Source: Actinoplanes sp. KI2 (GTDB lineage: Bacteria > Actinomycetota > Actinomycetes > Mycobacteriales > Micromonosporaceae). Taken from it: a stretch of 64,000 nt of DNA. The stretch's first letter is position 1; the number at the start of each line of letters is the position of its first letter. The position numbers were made by a program, and so were the translations under genes. The stretch spans positions 1 to 64,000 of the forward strand of contig NZ_JAOSZE010000048.1 of the NCBI RefSeq assembly GCF_025630775.1, given 5' to 3'. The notes below the pieces were generated by a model. That model saw only the letters and a program-made list of their open reading frames with translations, had not been told where the DNA came from and searched no databases. Positions 52,079-61,900 of the stretch are shown one piece after another.

Positions 52079-52816
52079 TTAGTCGTCGTCGCGACGGGTG
52101 GCGAGACCCAGAGCCCAGACGCAGTTCGCGGCGTAGGCGTGCATGCCGCAGGCCAGGTCGACGCTGAGGCCGACGGAGAGGGCGGGCCGGCCGGCGACGC
52201 GTGACGGATGGTCGTACACGTCGAGCGGGTGGGACCGGGCGGTGCGTTCGATGGCGTGCATGAGTCTCCGATGGGCGGCGGCCAACTCGTCGTTGTGGTC
52301 CACGACGGCCTGCCGGGTCCCGGCGCCGACCGGCATCTGCACCAGCGGGAGATGCGCGGCCGGTGCCCGGAGCAGGCGCGACGGGAGTGTCACGGCCGGC
52401 TCGGACGGCGGAACGTAGCCCCAGGCCGCGTATATCGCCGTGATCAGCGTCGCGTACGCGACGAACGTCGCGGCCGTCACGGTGTAAACGGCGGTGATCT
52501 GCTCGCCGAAGCTGACGGCACAGTCCAGCAGCTGGTGGGCGAGGCCCGTGCGGTACCAGCCCCCGTCCGCGCACGCCGCCGCCGAATCGATCTCGGCGGC
52601 GGCGTACCGCTGCTGCAGGTACGCCTGGTCGGCGGCGAGTGCCGCCCGGTTGCAGGCGGTCCCCATGTCCAGCAGCCGGCCGCGGACCGCCTCCGGAACC
52701 GCGAGCTGCCAGGACACCGGCAACAGGTCATGGATCTCCAGCATGTTCCCGACGTCCCATCCCCGCGCCGCGGCCGGGCCCGCCGCGGTGCAACCTTCCG
52801 GCCGCGAATTAGCCAT
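52079..52816 (-). CDS. Unrecognised 245-residue protein
   Basis: I do not recognise this protein. It is mostly helical, without signal peptide or obvious metal site. One hydrophobic stretch (FVAYATLITAIYAAWGY) sits in the middle, and the C-terminal part includes a HNDELAAAHRRLMHAIERTARSH helix and SVDLACGMHAYAANCVWALGL. The real start may be the internal ATG giving MLEIHDLLPVSW. It is divergent from the LAL regulator and could be its target. The control gap 52817-53079 has CTTGTAG repeated 12 bp apart (52980-52986, 52992-52998). Confidence 0.6.
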   Translation of the reverse strand: MANSRPEGCTAAGPAAARGWDVGNMLEIHDLLPVSWQLAVPEAVRGRLLDMGTACNRAALAADQAYLQQRYAAAEIDSAAACADGGWYRTGLAHQLLDCAVSFGEQITAVYTVTAATFVAYATLITAIYAAWGYVPPSEPAVTLPSRLLRAPAAHLPLVQMPVGAGTRQAVVDHNDELAAAHRRLMHAIERTARSHPLDVYDHPSRVAGRPALSVGLSVDLACGMHAYAANCVWALGLATRRDDD

Positions 52817-53079
52817 CGATTCGCGTGCCTGGTGTGGTCGTGACGCGCCTCCCGAAGGCCGCCTCGCCGTCCATTGATCCCGAAACGACCGGCCTGTCGG
52901 CTTCGTGGGGTCGCATCGAGAACGCTAATTCAACTCTCCGCACAGGACATCGCTCGACCTAGTTACAGCCGTCGACAATCTTGTAGCGTCGCTTGTAGGC
53001 CGGACGGCGACGCGCGGGATCGACCAACCCGCTGCGGTCCCGGTCAGTTCGGCGAGCGGGCGGGGGTGGCAGGGCGATC

Positions 53080-56019
53080 GTGGTGCGGATGAGATCGAGG
53101 GAGCTCGTCGGCCGTACCGCGGAACTCGCACGGCTGGATCGTTGTCTCGATGCTCTCACCGACGGGAAGGACCCGCCGCTGGTGCTGCTCATGGGCGACG
53201 CCGGGATGGGCAAGACCCGCTGTCTCACCTGGCTGGCCGAGCGCGCCCGATCCACCGAAGTCACCGTGCTGTCCGGCGATTGCCTGCCCCTTTCGGGCAT
53301 GCGGACGCCGTACGGGCCGATCGCCGAGGCGTTGCGCGACGCCGGGCGGCAGGCCGGCGCCGCACGGATCGGCGAGTGGCTCGGCGGGCGAACGGACGCC
53401 GTGGCAGCGCTCGTGCCCGAGTTCGCCACCGGCGCGACGACCGAGGGCGCGCCCCGCCCGGGGTCGCCGGCACAGTTGGTCACCGACGTCCTGCGGATCA
53501 TCGAGCGAATGGCCGCCGACAGCCCGCTCCTGCTGGTGGTCGAAGACATCCACTGGGCCGACGAGGCCAGTCGCGACCTGCTGTTGTTGCTGCTGCGTGG
53601 CATCGTCGGGCATCGTGTCCTGCCGGTCCTGTCGGCCCGCACCGACGAGCTGGCGCCCACCCACCCGGTCACCGGCTGGCTGGCCGACCTGGGCCGGATC
53701 CGGCCTACGGAGCGCATCGAGCTGGCACCGCTGAACCACGACGAGATGGTCGCGCTGCTGATCGGTGTCCTCGGCCGGGGTCCCGAACCGGACCTCGGCG
53801 AGCGGATCATCGAACGGTCGGGCGGCAACCCGTTCCTCATCGAGGAGCTGCTCGCCGCGGATCCGCGTGCCGGCACGCTGCCGGCGACCGTCCGAGACGT
53901 GGTCCTGAGCCGGGTCGGCGCGCTCGGAGCCGGGGCGATGCGCCTCGTCCAGGCGATCGCGGTGGCCGGAGGTTCCGGCCCGGACGTGCCGCATGAACTG
54001 CTGCGCGCGATCCTGGGCTGGCCCGACTTCGTGGTCTTCGCCGCGGCCCGCGCCGCCGTCGAGGCCCACGTGCTGGTCGGCACCGCGACCGGGTACGCCT
54101 TCCGGCACGCCTTGGCCCGCGAGGCGGTCGAGAGCGCCCTGCTGCCTATGCAGCGGGCGCGGCTGCATCTCGACGCTGCCCGGGCCTTCGAGCGGACCGG
54201 TGCGGAGCCGGCCGATCCGATCGTGCTGGGCCGTGTGGCGTACCACTGGCATTTCGCGGGCCGGCTGTCCCGTGCGCTCGCCGCCGCGGTGGCCGCGGGA
54301 ACCGCTGCCTCCGCCGTCCACGAGTTCCGGACCGCCCTGGAGATGTTCGCCCGGGCGATCACGTTATGGCCGTCGGTGCCGTGCCCGGAGACCGTTGCGG
54401 GCATCGACGAGACGTCGCTGTACGAGAAGGCGGCCGACGCGTTCTACCGCGGCCTGCACCACGAGCGGGCGGAGAAGCTCGCTTACCGGGCACTCACCCG
54501 GCTCGATCCCGCCCGCGAGCCCGAGCGGGTGGCCCGCCTGCACCTGCTCGCCGGCGCGGCCCGGTGGGCCCATCGGGCCGACGCGCACACCGCGCTGCGG
54601 GCCGCCCGTGCCGCCGAGGCGCTGGTGGCGGACGGCACCGCCGCGCTCGCCGACGCCCTGGCGATGCAGGCCCGGTTCCTCGTGCTGCTCGGCCGCCCGG
54701 GGGAGGCGGTTCCGGTGGCCGGGCGGGTGCTGAATCTCTCCCGCGTGCCCGGTTCCGAGCAGGCCCGTGCGAGCGCGCAGATCAGCCTGGGCGTCGCGCA
54801 TGCCGACCTGGGCGACGAGATCACCGGCCTGGCCGAGGTTTTGGCCGGTCGGCGCCTCGCCGAGCGGGCCGGCGACGGCATCTCGGTCGGCTGGTCCTAT
54901 GTGAACGCGGTCGCCATCCACGCGCGGCAGGGGCGGTTCGGGTACCTGCTCGGCGAGGCCCTGGCAGGTGAGGCCGTCACGGTACGGCTGGGCGTCGACC
55001 GCACGGCCGGGATGGCGCTGCGCGCGAAAACCGCTTCCGCGACGGTGTTGAGCGGCCGGTGGGCCGATGCCGAACGGTTCAGCGCCGACGCGATGATGTC
55101 GGTGGGTGTCTCGCGCATCTGGGCCGTGCAGGCCCGGGTCGAGCTCTGCATCGCCCGCGGCGACTTCGACATCGCCGACAGCCTGCTGGCCGAACTGCTC
55201 GTCCTGGTGAACGGCCCGGCAGAGCCGCAGATGCTGGAGCCGACCTACGCCGCGGCCGCCGAGCTCGCCCTGCTGCGCGGCGCCGTCGACGACGCCCGCC
55301 GGTACGTCGCGACAGCCGAGGAACTCCTGCGCGGGCTCGGCGAGCCGGGGGTGCCGGCCGGCTCGCACCGGCTGCGCTGGCTGGCGCTTCGGGCGGAGGC
55401 CGACGCGGCCGGGCAAGGCAGCGGGCCCGAGCGGTCGGCCGTCGAGCGGCTGCGCCTCGCGACCCCGCCGCCGAAATCACCCGGGGAAGCCTGCTATGCC
55501 GCGCTCGCGGACGCCGAGATCGCCCGCGCCGACGGCGGGTCGGACCTGGCATTGTGGGATGTGGCGGTCAAGGGGTGGGATGCCCTGGACGCCATCTACA
55601 TGACCGGATACCCGACGTTTCGGGCGGCTGAGGCGGCCGTGCTGGTCGGCGCACGCCAGGAGGCCCAGCTACGGCTTGCCGCGGTGTGGCGCCTGGCAAG
55701 CGGCCTCGGCGCCCGTCCGCTCCGCGACGCCGTGGCGGACCTGGCCCGGCGGGCCCGGGTCGGCCTGGCGGAACCGGCGTCCGCCATCGGCGGCAGCGCC
55801 CTGCCGTCGGGCCTGACCGAACGCCAGGCCGAGGTGCTGAAGCTCATCGCGATCGGCCTGACCAACCGCGAGATCGCGCGGCGGCTGTTCATCAGCGAAT
55901 ACACCGTGGGCGTGCACGTCTCGCGAGTGTTGCGGAAACTCGGCGTCTCGCGCCGGGCGGAGGCGGCCGCGGTAGCCGAACGGCTCGGCCTGGTGCAGCG
56001 CCGCGACCGCGGCCGGTAG
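53080..56019 (+). CDS. LAL-type LuxR family ATPase regulator
   Basis: A 979-residue large ATP-binding LuxR regulator. The Walker A is GDAGMGKTR at 39-47, Walker B LLLVVEDIHWAD, followed by an arginine-rich sensor region and a long alpha-solenoid of TPR-like helices. The last about 65 residues form the LuxR helix-turn-helix (LTERQAEVLKLIAIGLTNRE, TVGVHVSRVLRKLGV). Such proteins activate catabolic and antibiotic pathways after binding a ligand. The SnoaL-like genes downstream are 160 bp away and may be its targets. Confidence 0.92.
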   Translation: MVRMRSRELVGRTAELARLDRCLDALTDGKDPPLVLLMGDAGMGKTRCLTWLAERARSTEVTVLSGDCLPLSGMRTPYGPIAEALRDAGRQAGAARIGEWLGGRTDAVAALVPEFATGATTEGAPRPGSPAQLVTDVLRIIERMAADSPLLLVVEDIHWADEASRDLLLLLLRGIVGHRVLPVLSARTDELAPTHPVTGWLADLGRIRPTERIELAPLNHDEMVALLIGVLGRGPEPDLGERIIERSGGNPFLIEELLAADPRAGTLPATVRDVVLSRVGALGAGAMRLVQAIAVAGGSGPDVPHELLRAILGWPDFVVFAAARAAVEAHVLVGTATGYAFRHALAREAVESALLPMQRARLHLDAARAFERTGAEPADPIVLGRVAYHWHFAGRLSRALAAAVAAGTAASAVHEFRTALEMFARAITLWPSVPCPETVAGIDETSLYEKAADAFYRGLHHERAEKLAYRALTRLDPAREPERVARLHLLAGAARWAHRADAHTALRAARAAEALVADGTAALADALAMQARFLVLLGRPGEAVPVAGRVLNLSRVPGSEQARASAQISLGVAHADLGDEITGLAEVLAGRRLAERAGDGISVGWSYVNAVAIHARQGRFGYLLGEALAGEAVTVRLGVDRTAGMALRAKTASATVLSGRWADAERFSADAMMSVGVSRIWAVQARVELCIARGDFDIADSLLAELLVLVNGPAEPQMLEPTYAAAAELALLRGAVDDARRYVATAEELLRGLGEPGVPAGSHRLRWLALRAEADAAGQGSGPERSAVERLRLATPPPKSPGEACYAALADAEIARADGGSDLALWDVAVKGWDALDAIYMTGYPTFRAAEAAVLVGARQEAQLRLAAVWRLASGLGARPLRDAVADLARRARVGLAEPASAIGGSALPSGLTERQAEVLKLIAIGLTNREIARRLFISEYTVGVHVSRVLRKLGVSRRAEAAAVAERLGLVQRRDRGR

Positions 56020-56182
56020 CCCAACGCCGTGCCACACGGCGAGGCACGAACACCGACTCGACGTACTGCGGCGCCACTGCGCACAGAGTACCGGCCCAGC
56101 CCGCACGATCCGGTCCGCCCGTGCCCGTCGGGTGGCAGTGTCGTGATGGATGGCATCGGCTTCGAGTCATGGGAGGACGAGG

Positions 56183-56497
56183 GTGCCGACAGCGACCGAT
56201 ATCGTACAAGGCTGGGTGGATGCGACGAACAACTCGGACCCGCAGGCGTTGCGGGCGTTGTTCGCCCCGGACGCCGTGCTGGTGGACACAGGGCGCCGCT
56301 TTCACGGTGTGGACGCCATTATGCGCTGGTCCGACAGCGACCTGATCGGCGTGAACGCACGGATTCAGGTCGACCGCATCGACCCGAAGTCCGACGGCGC
56401 GACGCTGCACTCGACGGTGCATTCCAACGGATTCAACGGTCACGCGAAGATCGGCTTCAAGATCAGCGACGGTCTCATTCAGAACGTCCACATCTGA
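56183..56497 (+). CDS. SnoaL/NTF2-like small protein (paralogue B)
   Basis: A 104-residue NTF2-fold protein, a clear paralogue of the one at 24530 with equal length and the same landmarks (GWVDATNNSD, LFAPDAVLVDTGRRFHG, DGLIQNVHI). The GTG at 56183 follows GGGAGGACGAG. The upstream DNA at 56055 (GACTCGACGTACTGCGGC) resembles the element before paralogue A. Binding or catalytic role unknown. It lies 37 bp before a second NTF2-like gene, probably co-transcribed. Confidence 0.8.
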   Translation: MPTATDIVQGWVDATNNSDPQALRALFAPDAVLVDTGRRFHGVDAIMRWSDSDLIGVNARIQVDRIDPKSDGATLHSTVHSNGFNGHAKIGFKISDGLIQNVHI

Positions 56498-56534
56498 CGC
56501 CGGCTTCCTCATCAACCTCGGCAGGAGGACTGCG

Positions 56535-56975
56535 ATGCCCTTGCTCGACTTTGCCCGCCGGTTCTTCGACGCGATGAACAAGCAGGATCTCGACACCGTC
56601 GCGTCGATGATCAGCCCGAAGGCCGATGTCCGGACGCCCATCGGTTCCTTCATCGGCAACACGGCGTACAAGGACTGGATGGCAATGCATTTCCGGGCCT
56701 TCCCCGACTTCACCCACGAGGTCCGTGGGCTGTCGCTCGTGTCCGAACAGGACCAGACCCTCGCCTTCGAACTACACGCCACCGGTACGCACGCGGGTCC
56801 GTTGCCGCTGGCGACCGGGGAACTCTCGCCCACCGGGCGGCGGCTCGACGTGCCGGCCGCCGACTTCTGGCGCCTCGAGAACGGCCTCATCGTCGAGTAT
56901 CGGCTGTACTTCAACCTCCTCGACTTCCTCGAGCAACTCGGGGTCGCGCCGACCCCGGCAGTCTCCGCCGCCTGA
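56535..56975 (+). CDS. SnoaL-like ester cyclase family protein
   Basis: A 146-residue NTF2-like protein of the ester-cyclase/SnoaL group: FARRFFDAMNKQDLDTVASM opens the cone, FHAFPDFTHE-type sequence (FRAFPDFTHEV) follows, and VPAADFWRLENGLIVEYRLY closes it. SnoaL cyclases close polyketide rings, but most relatives are of unknown function. GGCAGGAGG precedes the ATG. It ends before a bidirectional hairpin. Confidence 0.85.
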   Translation: MPLLDFARRFFDAMNKQDLDTVASMISPKADVRTPIGSFIGNTAYKDWMAMHFRAFPDFTHEVRGLSLVSEQDQTLAFELHATGTHAGPLPLATGELSPTGRRLDVPAADFWRLENGLIVEYRLYFNLLDFLEQLGVAPTPAVSAA

Positions 56976-57073
56976 GCCCCCTGGGGGCCGAGTCTGTCGG
57001 CGCGCGAGGCCGCGCAGTCACACACTCACCGGAGCTGGCCGGGCCGGAGCGTCGACGCCGCGGCGGCGGTGAA

Positions 57074-57108
57074 AGGCCCGGCGACGGAAACCTCTCGTCG
57101 CCGGGCCT
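57074..57108. terminator. Bidirectional hairpin between convergent genes
   Basis: AGGCCCGGCGACG (57074-57086) pairs exactly with CGTCGCCGGGCCT (57096-57108) around a 9-nt loop, between the SnoaL-like gene and the opposing O-methyltransferase gene. Confidence 0.9.
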
Positions 57109-57150
57109 CGCGGCTCGGAGAGCGCTGCGGATCACCTACCAAACACAACA

Positions 57151-57867
57151 TCAATGACCGCTCTCACTGATCCGGGCCAGGACGAACCCGTCGTACCCGC
57201 GGCCGCCGACGGTCTGGACCGCGACCGAGTCGACGTCGCCCCGGCCGGCGAGCGTGTCGACGAGCCGGCGTACGCCCGCTGATGCCTCGTCGGCGCCGTG
57301 AAGCACCCGGCCGCCGCGGACCACGTTGTCGACGACAATGAGAGTTCCCGGTCGCCCGAGCCGTACCGCATAGTCGAAGTAGACGGCGTTGGACGTCTTG
57401 TCCGCGTCGATGAAGGCGAAGTCGAACGGTTCGGGCCGCTCGTCGAGCAGTGCCCGCAGGCCGTCGGCGGCCGGCCCGACCCGAATGTCGACGAGGTCGC
57501 CGACGCCGGCCCGGTCGACGTTGGCCCGGGCCACCTCGGCGTGGTGGGGCTCCAGCTCAAAGGTGACCAGCCGGCCGGGCCGAGTGATCGCCCGGGCCAT
57601 CCAGACGGCGCTGTATCCGCCGAGCGTGCCCACCTCCAGGACCCGTTGCGCGCCGACACTGCGGACCAGCAGCGCGAGCAGCTTGCCCTGGGCGGCCGAC
57701 ACGCTGATCGACGGCAGCCCGGCGGCCTCGGCGGCGCGCTGTACGGCCGCCGTCACCTCGTCCTCGCCGACCAGCGCGGCGGAGAAGTACTCGTCGACGG
57801 CCGCCCACGTCGACTCGTCGGATCGCTCGGGCTGCCCGGATCGGGCGGCGATGGTTTCGTTGCTCAT
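57151..57867 (-). CDS. Class I O-methyltransferase (catechol/caffeoyl-CoA type)
   Basis: A 238-residue SAM-dependent enzyme. Motif I is VLEVGTLGGYSAVWMAR, the acidic loop VTFELEPHHAEVA, and the metal site FDFAFIDADKTSN with VVDNVVRGG. This is the small cation-dependent O-methyltransferase group that methylates catechol-like hydroxyls. Substrate unknown. The start ATG has GAGGAGC upstream. The gene to its right on the same strand is a regulator 80 bp away. Confidence 0.9.
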   Translation of the reverse strand: MSNETIAARSGQPERSDESTWAAVDEYFSAALVGEDEVTAAVQRAAEAAGLPSISVSAAQGKLLALLVRSVGAQRVLEVGTLGGYSAVWMARAITRPGRLVTFELEPHHAEVARANVDRAGVGDLVDIRVGPAADGLRALLDERPEPFDFAFIDADKTSNAVYFDYAVRLGRPGTLIVVDNVVRGGRVLHGADEASAGVRRLVDTLAGRGDVDSVAVQTVGGRGYDGFVLARISESGH

Positions 57868-57946
57868 GTGTCTCGGCTCCTCGGTCGTGTTCGCGGTTCG
57901 CCTTCGACGCTAGGGCCGGCCGCCGGAGCCGGGGAAACGATTCGCC

Positions 57947-58969
57947 TCAGCCGGATCGTCCGGGTTCCACGTCGAACATCGACAGCAGGGTGTGACCGGC
58001 CGGCTCGAGACCGTAGAACACCCGGCGCCCGGCCCGGCGCCGGTGCAGAACGCCGGCCGCATGCAACGCCGTCAGCTGCTCCGACACCGTGCTCGCCGGT
58101 AGGCCCAGGGCCGCGGCCAGGCTTGACGTGGTGGCCGGCACCGTGAGGGCCCGCAGCACCTGGGCCCGGCGCGGCCCCACGAGCACGCCCAGCCGGTCAT
58201 CGCCGGTCATCGCCGGCGCCGGGCCCGGCTCGAGCACCGCGACGCCGCGACACTGGTACGTCAGCCGCAGCCGGCTGGGATGGTCGGTCGACGCGCTGAC
58301 CCGACGATCGGCGAAAAGCATCGGCACGAGCAGCAGCCGGCGTTCCGCGGTACCCATGACGGAGTCCTTGGGCTTGGGCAGGCTCAGCACCGGCGGCTCC
58401 CAGCGGGCGATGCCGGCCAGGTCGCCGAGCACCGACTCGGCGCCGGCGGTCGCGATCGCCCGCGCCCGGATCTGCACCTCCTCCTCCAGCGCGCCGAGCA
58501 TCTCCGGCCAGTACACCCGCAGCGTCTTCTGCCAGAAGCTCGCGAGGCTCTCCGCGAGCGCGGAGAAGGATCCCGCCGGATCCCGCTGGTAATCCGCCAG
58601 CCAGCGCGGCGCCCCGGTGGGGCAGTGCACGGCGAACTGCGCGTCGACGTCGGCCGGGGGAGTGCGCGCCAGCAACTCCAGCTCGTCCTCGAGCCGCGGC
58701 ACCGGCGAGTCCGCGATCGGGTGGAATACGTCCGGCGTGCGCTGCCGGACCCGCATGTCGAGCAGTCGGCCGTACACCCAGAGCGGCGCGCCCGGGGGCG
58801 TCGCGCCGAGCCCGGCCCGGGCCTGCTCCGCCCAGCGTGTGTACGGCCAGGGCGCCCGGCCGGTACCGCGGCGGTGCAGGAGCTCGAGCGCCCCGATCAG
58901 CTCGGTGAGCGGGCTGATGCCGATCCGCGCGGACGCCAGCGTCGTGCGGCTCAACTCGATCCGAATCAC
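57947..58969 (-). CDS. ArsR-like winged-helix regulator (DUF5937 type)
   Basis: A 340-residue regulator. The N-terminal about 240 residues are an uncharacterised helical domain (IRIELSRTTLASARIGISPL at the start) found in actinobacteria. The C-terminal about 80 hold an ArsR-type winged helix (LTVPATTSSLAAALGLPAST, VSEQLTALHAAGVLHRRRAG). The GTG at 58969 begins the conserved domain, 10 bp after the stop of the BTAD regulator, so the two regulators are co-transcribed. Ligand and targets unknown. Confidence 0.83.
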   Translation of the reverse strand: MIRIELSRTTLASARIGISPLTELIGALELLHRRGTGRAPWPYTRWAEQARAGLGATPPGAPLWVYGRLLDMRVRQRTPDVFHPIADSPVPRLEDELELLARTPPADVDAQFAVHCPTGAPRWLADYQRDPAGSFSALAESLASFWQKTLRVYWPEMLGALEEEVQIRARAIATAGAESVLGDLAGIARWEPPVLSLPKPKDSVMGTAERRLLLVPMLFADRRVSASTDHPSRLRLTYQCRGVAVLEPGPAPAMTGDDRLGVLVGPRRAQVLRALTVPATTSSLAAALGLPASTVSEQLTALHAAGVLHRRRAGRRVFYGLEPAGHTLLSMFDVEPGRSG

Positions 58970-58979
58970 CCGGCCACTC

Positions 58980-61900
58980 TCACTGGCGAACCCGTCCCGC
59001 CGCAACCTCGCGGAAGGCCCCGGCGACCGCGCCCCGGCGGGTGCTGACGAGGTGGGCCTGGTGCAGGACGATGGCGGTGGCCGGCTCGGGCGCCACACCC
59101 AGCGAATTCAGTGTCCCGCGCACCCGGTGCAGGGCCCGTTCCAGGGTCACGGGGTTGCGGCGTTGCGTTTCCACCGCCAGCAGCAGCCGCATGCAGCGTT
59201 CGGCGTACGGCTCGGCGGTGAGCGCGCGCTGGGCCAGCTCCCCGGCGGTGGCGGTGTCGCCCTCGGCCAGCCGGCGTTCGCCCACGATCAGGGCCGCCTC
59301 GGTGAGGTCGGCCCGAAGCGCGGTCGCCGGGGCCTCGTAGTGGGACAGGCCGGACAGCTCGGTCAGCGGCTCGCCGCGCCAGAGTGCCACGGCCGCGGCC
59401 AGCGCGGCGTCGGCGGCCGCCGGGTCGCCACGCCGCCGAGCCTGGCGCGCCTCGTCCAGGTGGTCGTGCAGCTCGGCCAGGTCGATCGTGAGCGCCTTCG
59501 ACCGGATCAGCCGGACGCGGGTGCGGTCGCAGCGCAGATGGTCGGGGTCGAGGACCCGGCGTAGGTAGGTCAGGGTCACCCGCAGATTTCGGGCGGCGGC
59601 GTCCGGGTCGAGGCCGGGCCAGAGCAGGTCCATGACCCGTGCCCGGTCCATTTCGCCGTGCACGGCGAGGAGCGTGAGCAACTCGCGGACCCGGCGGCGG
59701 CGCAGGTCCGCCGGGTGTGCCTGGCGACCGTCGACAAGTATCCGTAACGGTCCGAGCACCTCGATGCGGGTGACGCCGGACGGCGTGGCGGGGACCGCGG
59801 CGAGCAGCCGGCGGGCCCCGGCGGCCGGCACCGGCCGATGGTCGCCGGCCAGGGGGCGAAGCGCGTCGTGCGCGCGCCGGCCCAGGTGGTCGGCGAGCCA
59901 TTGCAGGAGTTGACGCCCGAACGGCAGGCCCGCGGCCTCCGCGTAGGCGGCCAGCTCGACCGACCAGGGCAGTGGGAAGGCGATCAGTACCGTCTCGGGG
60001 GTGACCTCGCCGGTGGTGGTGAGGCGCCCGGCGCGGGCGTCGAGCAGCAGCCGGGCGGCGGCGCGGACCCGGTCGTGGGCCGGCCCCAAGGGCTGGGCGT
60101 CCCACAGCTGTCGTGCATCGGGTGACAGCACATATCCGTACGCCAAGAAGCGCCGCAAATGCACCGCCGCGACCGGATCGGACAGTGGATGAAGGGTGAG
60201 GAAGCCCTCGATCTCGGCCCGGGCGGCCGGCTCGCCGCCGTGCAGGACGGCCCGCGCGGCCGCAGCGACCGCGAGCATGGCGGCGTCCCGGGTGTCGGTA
60301 CCCAGCCCGCTCTCGTCCAGTTGGGCCGACACGTGGCGCAGCGCGGCCTGGTCGCCCAGGGACGCGGCGACCACCGCGGCGAACGCCAGGAAGTTGAAGC
60401 GGTAGCGGTCGTTGGCGTCGGCGTCCGGCAGGTGCGGTTGCCGAGAGTCGTGCGGGTACGCGTCGGGCAGGAAGTCGGCCGGTTGCCCGGCCATCCAGCG
60501 GGCGAACTGCGGCATGCGGCGTACGTGGGCGTACGGCGACGACGCCAGATAACGCTCGGCGACCTCGGCCGCCTCGTCCGCGCGTCCGGCCAGCAGAAGC
60601 AGATAGACCTGGAACCGTACGACGATCTTGCCGGGTTGTTGCTCGATGTCGGCCGGTGCCAGCGCCTCGACCGTGGCCAGCGCGTCCTCGATCGAGCCGA
60701 TCAGCTCGTAGATGGCACCCTGGACGCCGCCCATGAGCAGCCGCAGCGTGGGCTGGTCGGAGGCGCCGGGCAGGTCGAGCGCCGCCTGGTAGAGCTCGGC
60801 CAGCCGATTCTCGTCGCCGCGGGCATGCGCGGCGATGGTCGCCAGGCTCAGCGCGGCGGTCTCGGTGCCGACGTCGCCGGCCCGGTGCGCGGCCTCGGCG
60901 GCCATGTCCACGATCCGGTCGACCTCGGCGTCGTCGGCGCGCGACGCGTACCGGGTGGCGGCGGTCAGCAACCGCAGGCCCCGCCGGGTGTGTTCGCTCT
61001 CCGGCACGGCGGCGAGCCAGCGCTCCCCGGTGTCGCGCGGGAAGGTCGCCAGCGTCGACCGCACCAGTGCCGTCGCGGCGCGGTCGAGAAGGGCCACGTC
61101 GCCGGCGGTGATGGCGATCGTCCCGGCCCGCAGCGCGTCGCCCCGGTCGAGGAGCAGGTCGGCCGCCCGGGCGCGGATGGCGGCGACCCGCTCGGCGGGC
61201 AGGAACCTCACCAGGGCGTCGGTCCACAGCGGGTGGGCGCGCACCTCGCCGTCGCCGAACCGGGACACCAGCGGCACCCGCTCGGTGAGCAGGTCGAGAT
61301 CGACGGGCACTCCGGCGAGGGCGCGCAGGGTGGCGGCGTCGGCCGAACCGAGGACGGCCAGGTTGAGCAGGGCCTCCCGATCGGCCGCGGTGAGCGCGGA
61401 GACGACCTCCTCCCACAGGTAGTCGCGGGCGATGCCGGCCGGGGCGGCCAGGGTCAGCCGAACCAGGGCAGGCCATCCGCCCAGGCCGGTCAGGTCGGTG
61501 AGCGGGCGCTCGGCGTGCCCGGCGATCCGGTCCAACTCGCAGGGGTCGAAGGCGAGGTCGGACTCGTCGAAGCAGAGGATCCGGCCGGCGGCGTGCAGCC
61601 GGGCCAGCGGCACCGGCGGCAGGCTGCGCCCCGACAGCACCAGGTGGGCCCCCGCCGGTAGCCGGGATATGAGCTCGGCGACCAGGCGGTGGCCGGACGA
61701 ACCCGGCGCCACCTCGTGGAAGTCATCCAGGATCAGGCAGGACTCGATCGGGGAACATGCGCGCAACGCCTCCAGCGCGGTGTCGAGCGGGCCGGTCGCG
61801 GTGGGGTCGACGCCGAAGGCGTGACAGATCGCGCCGGCCAGCCGCGGAGCGTCCTCGTCGCCCGGCTCGCAGGTCACCCAGCATTCGAGGCCGCGCGGGT

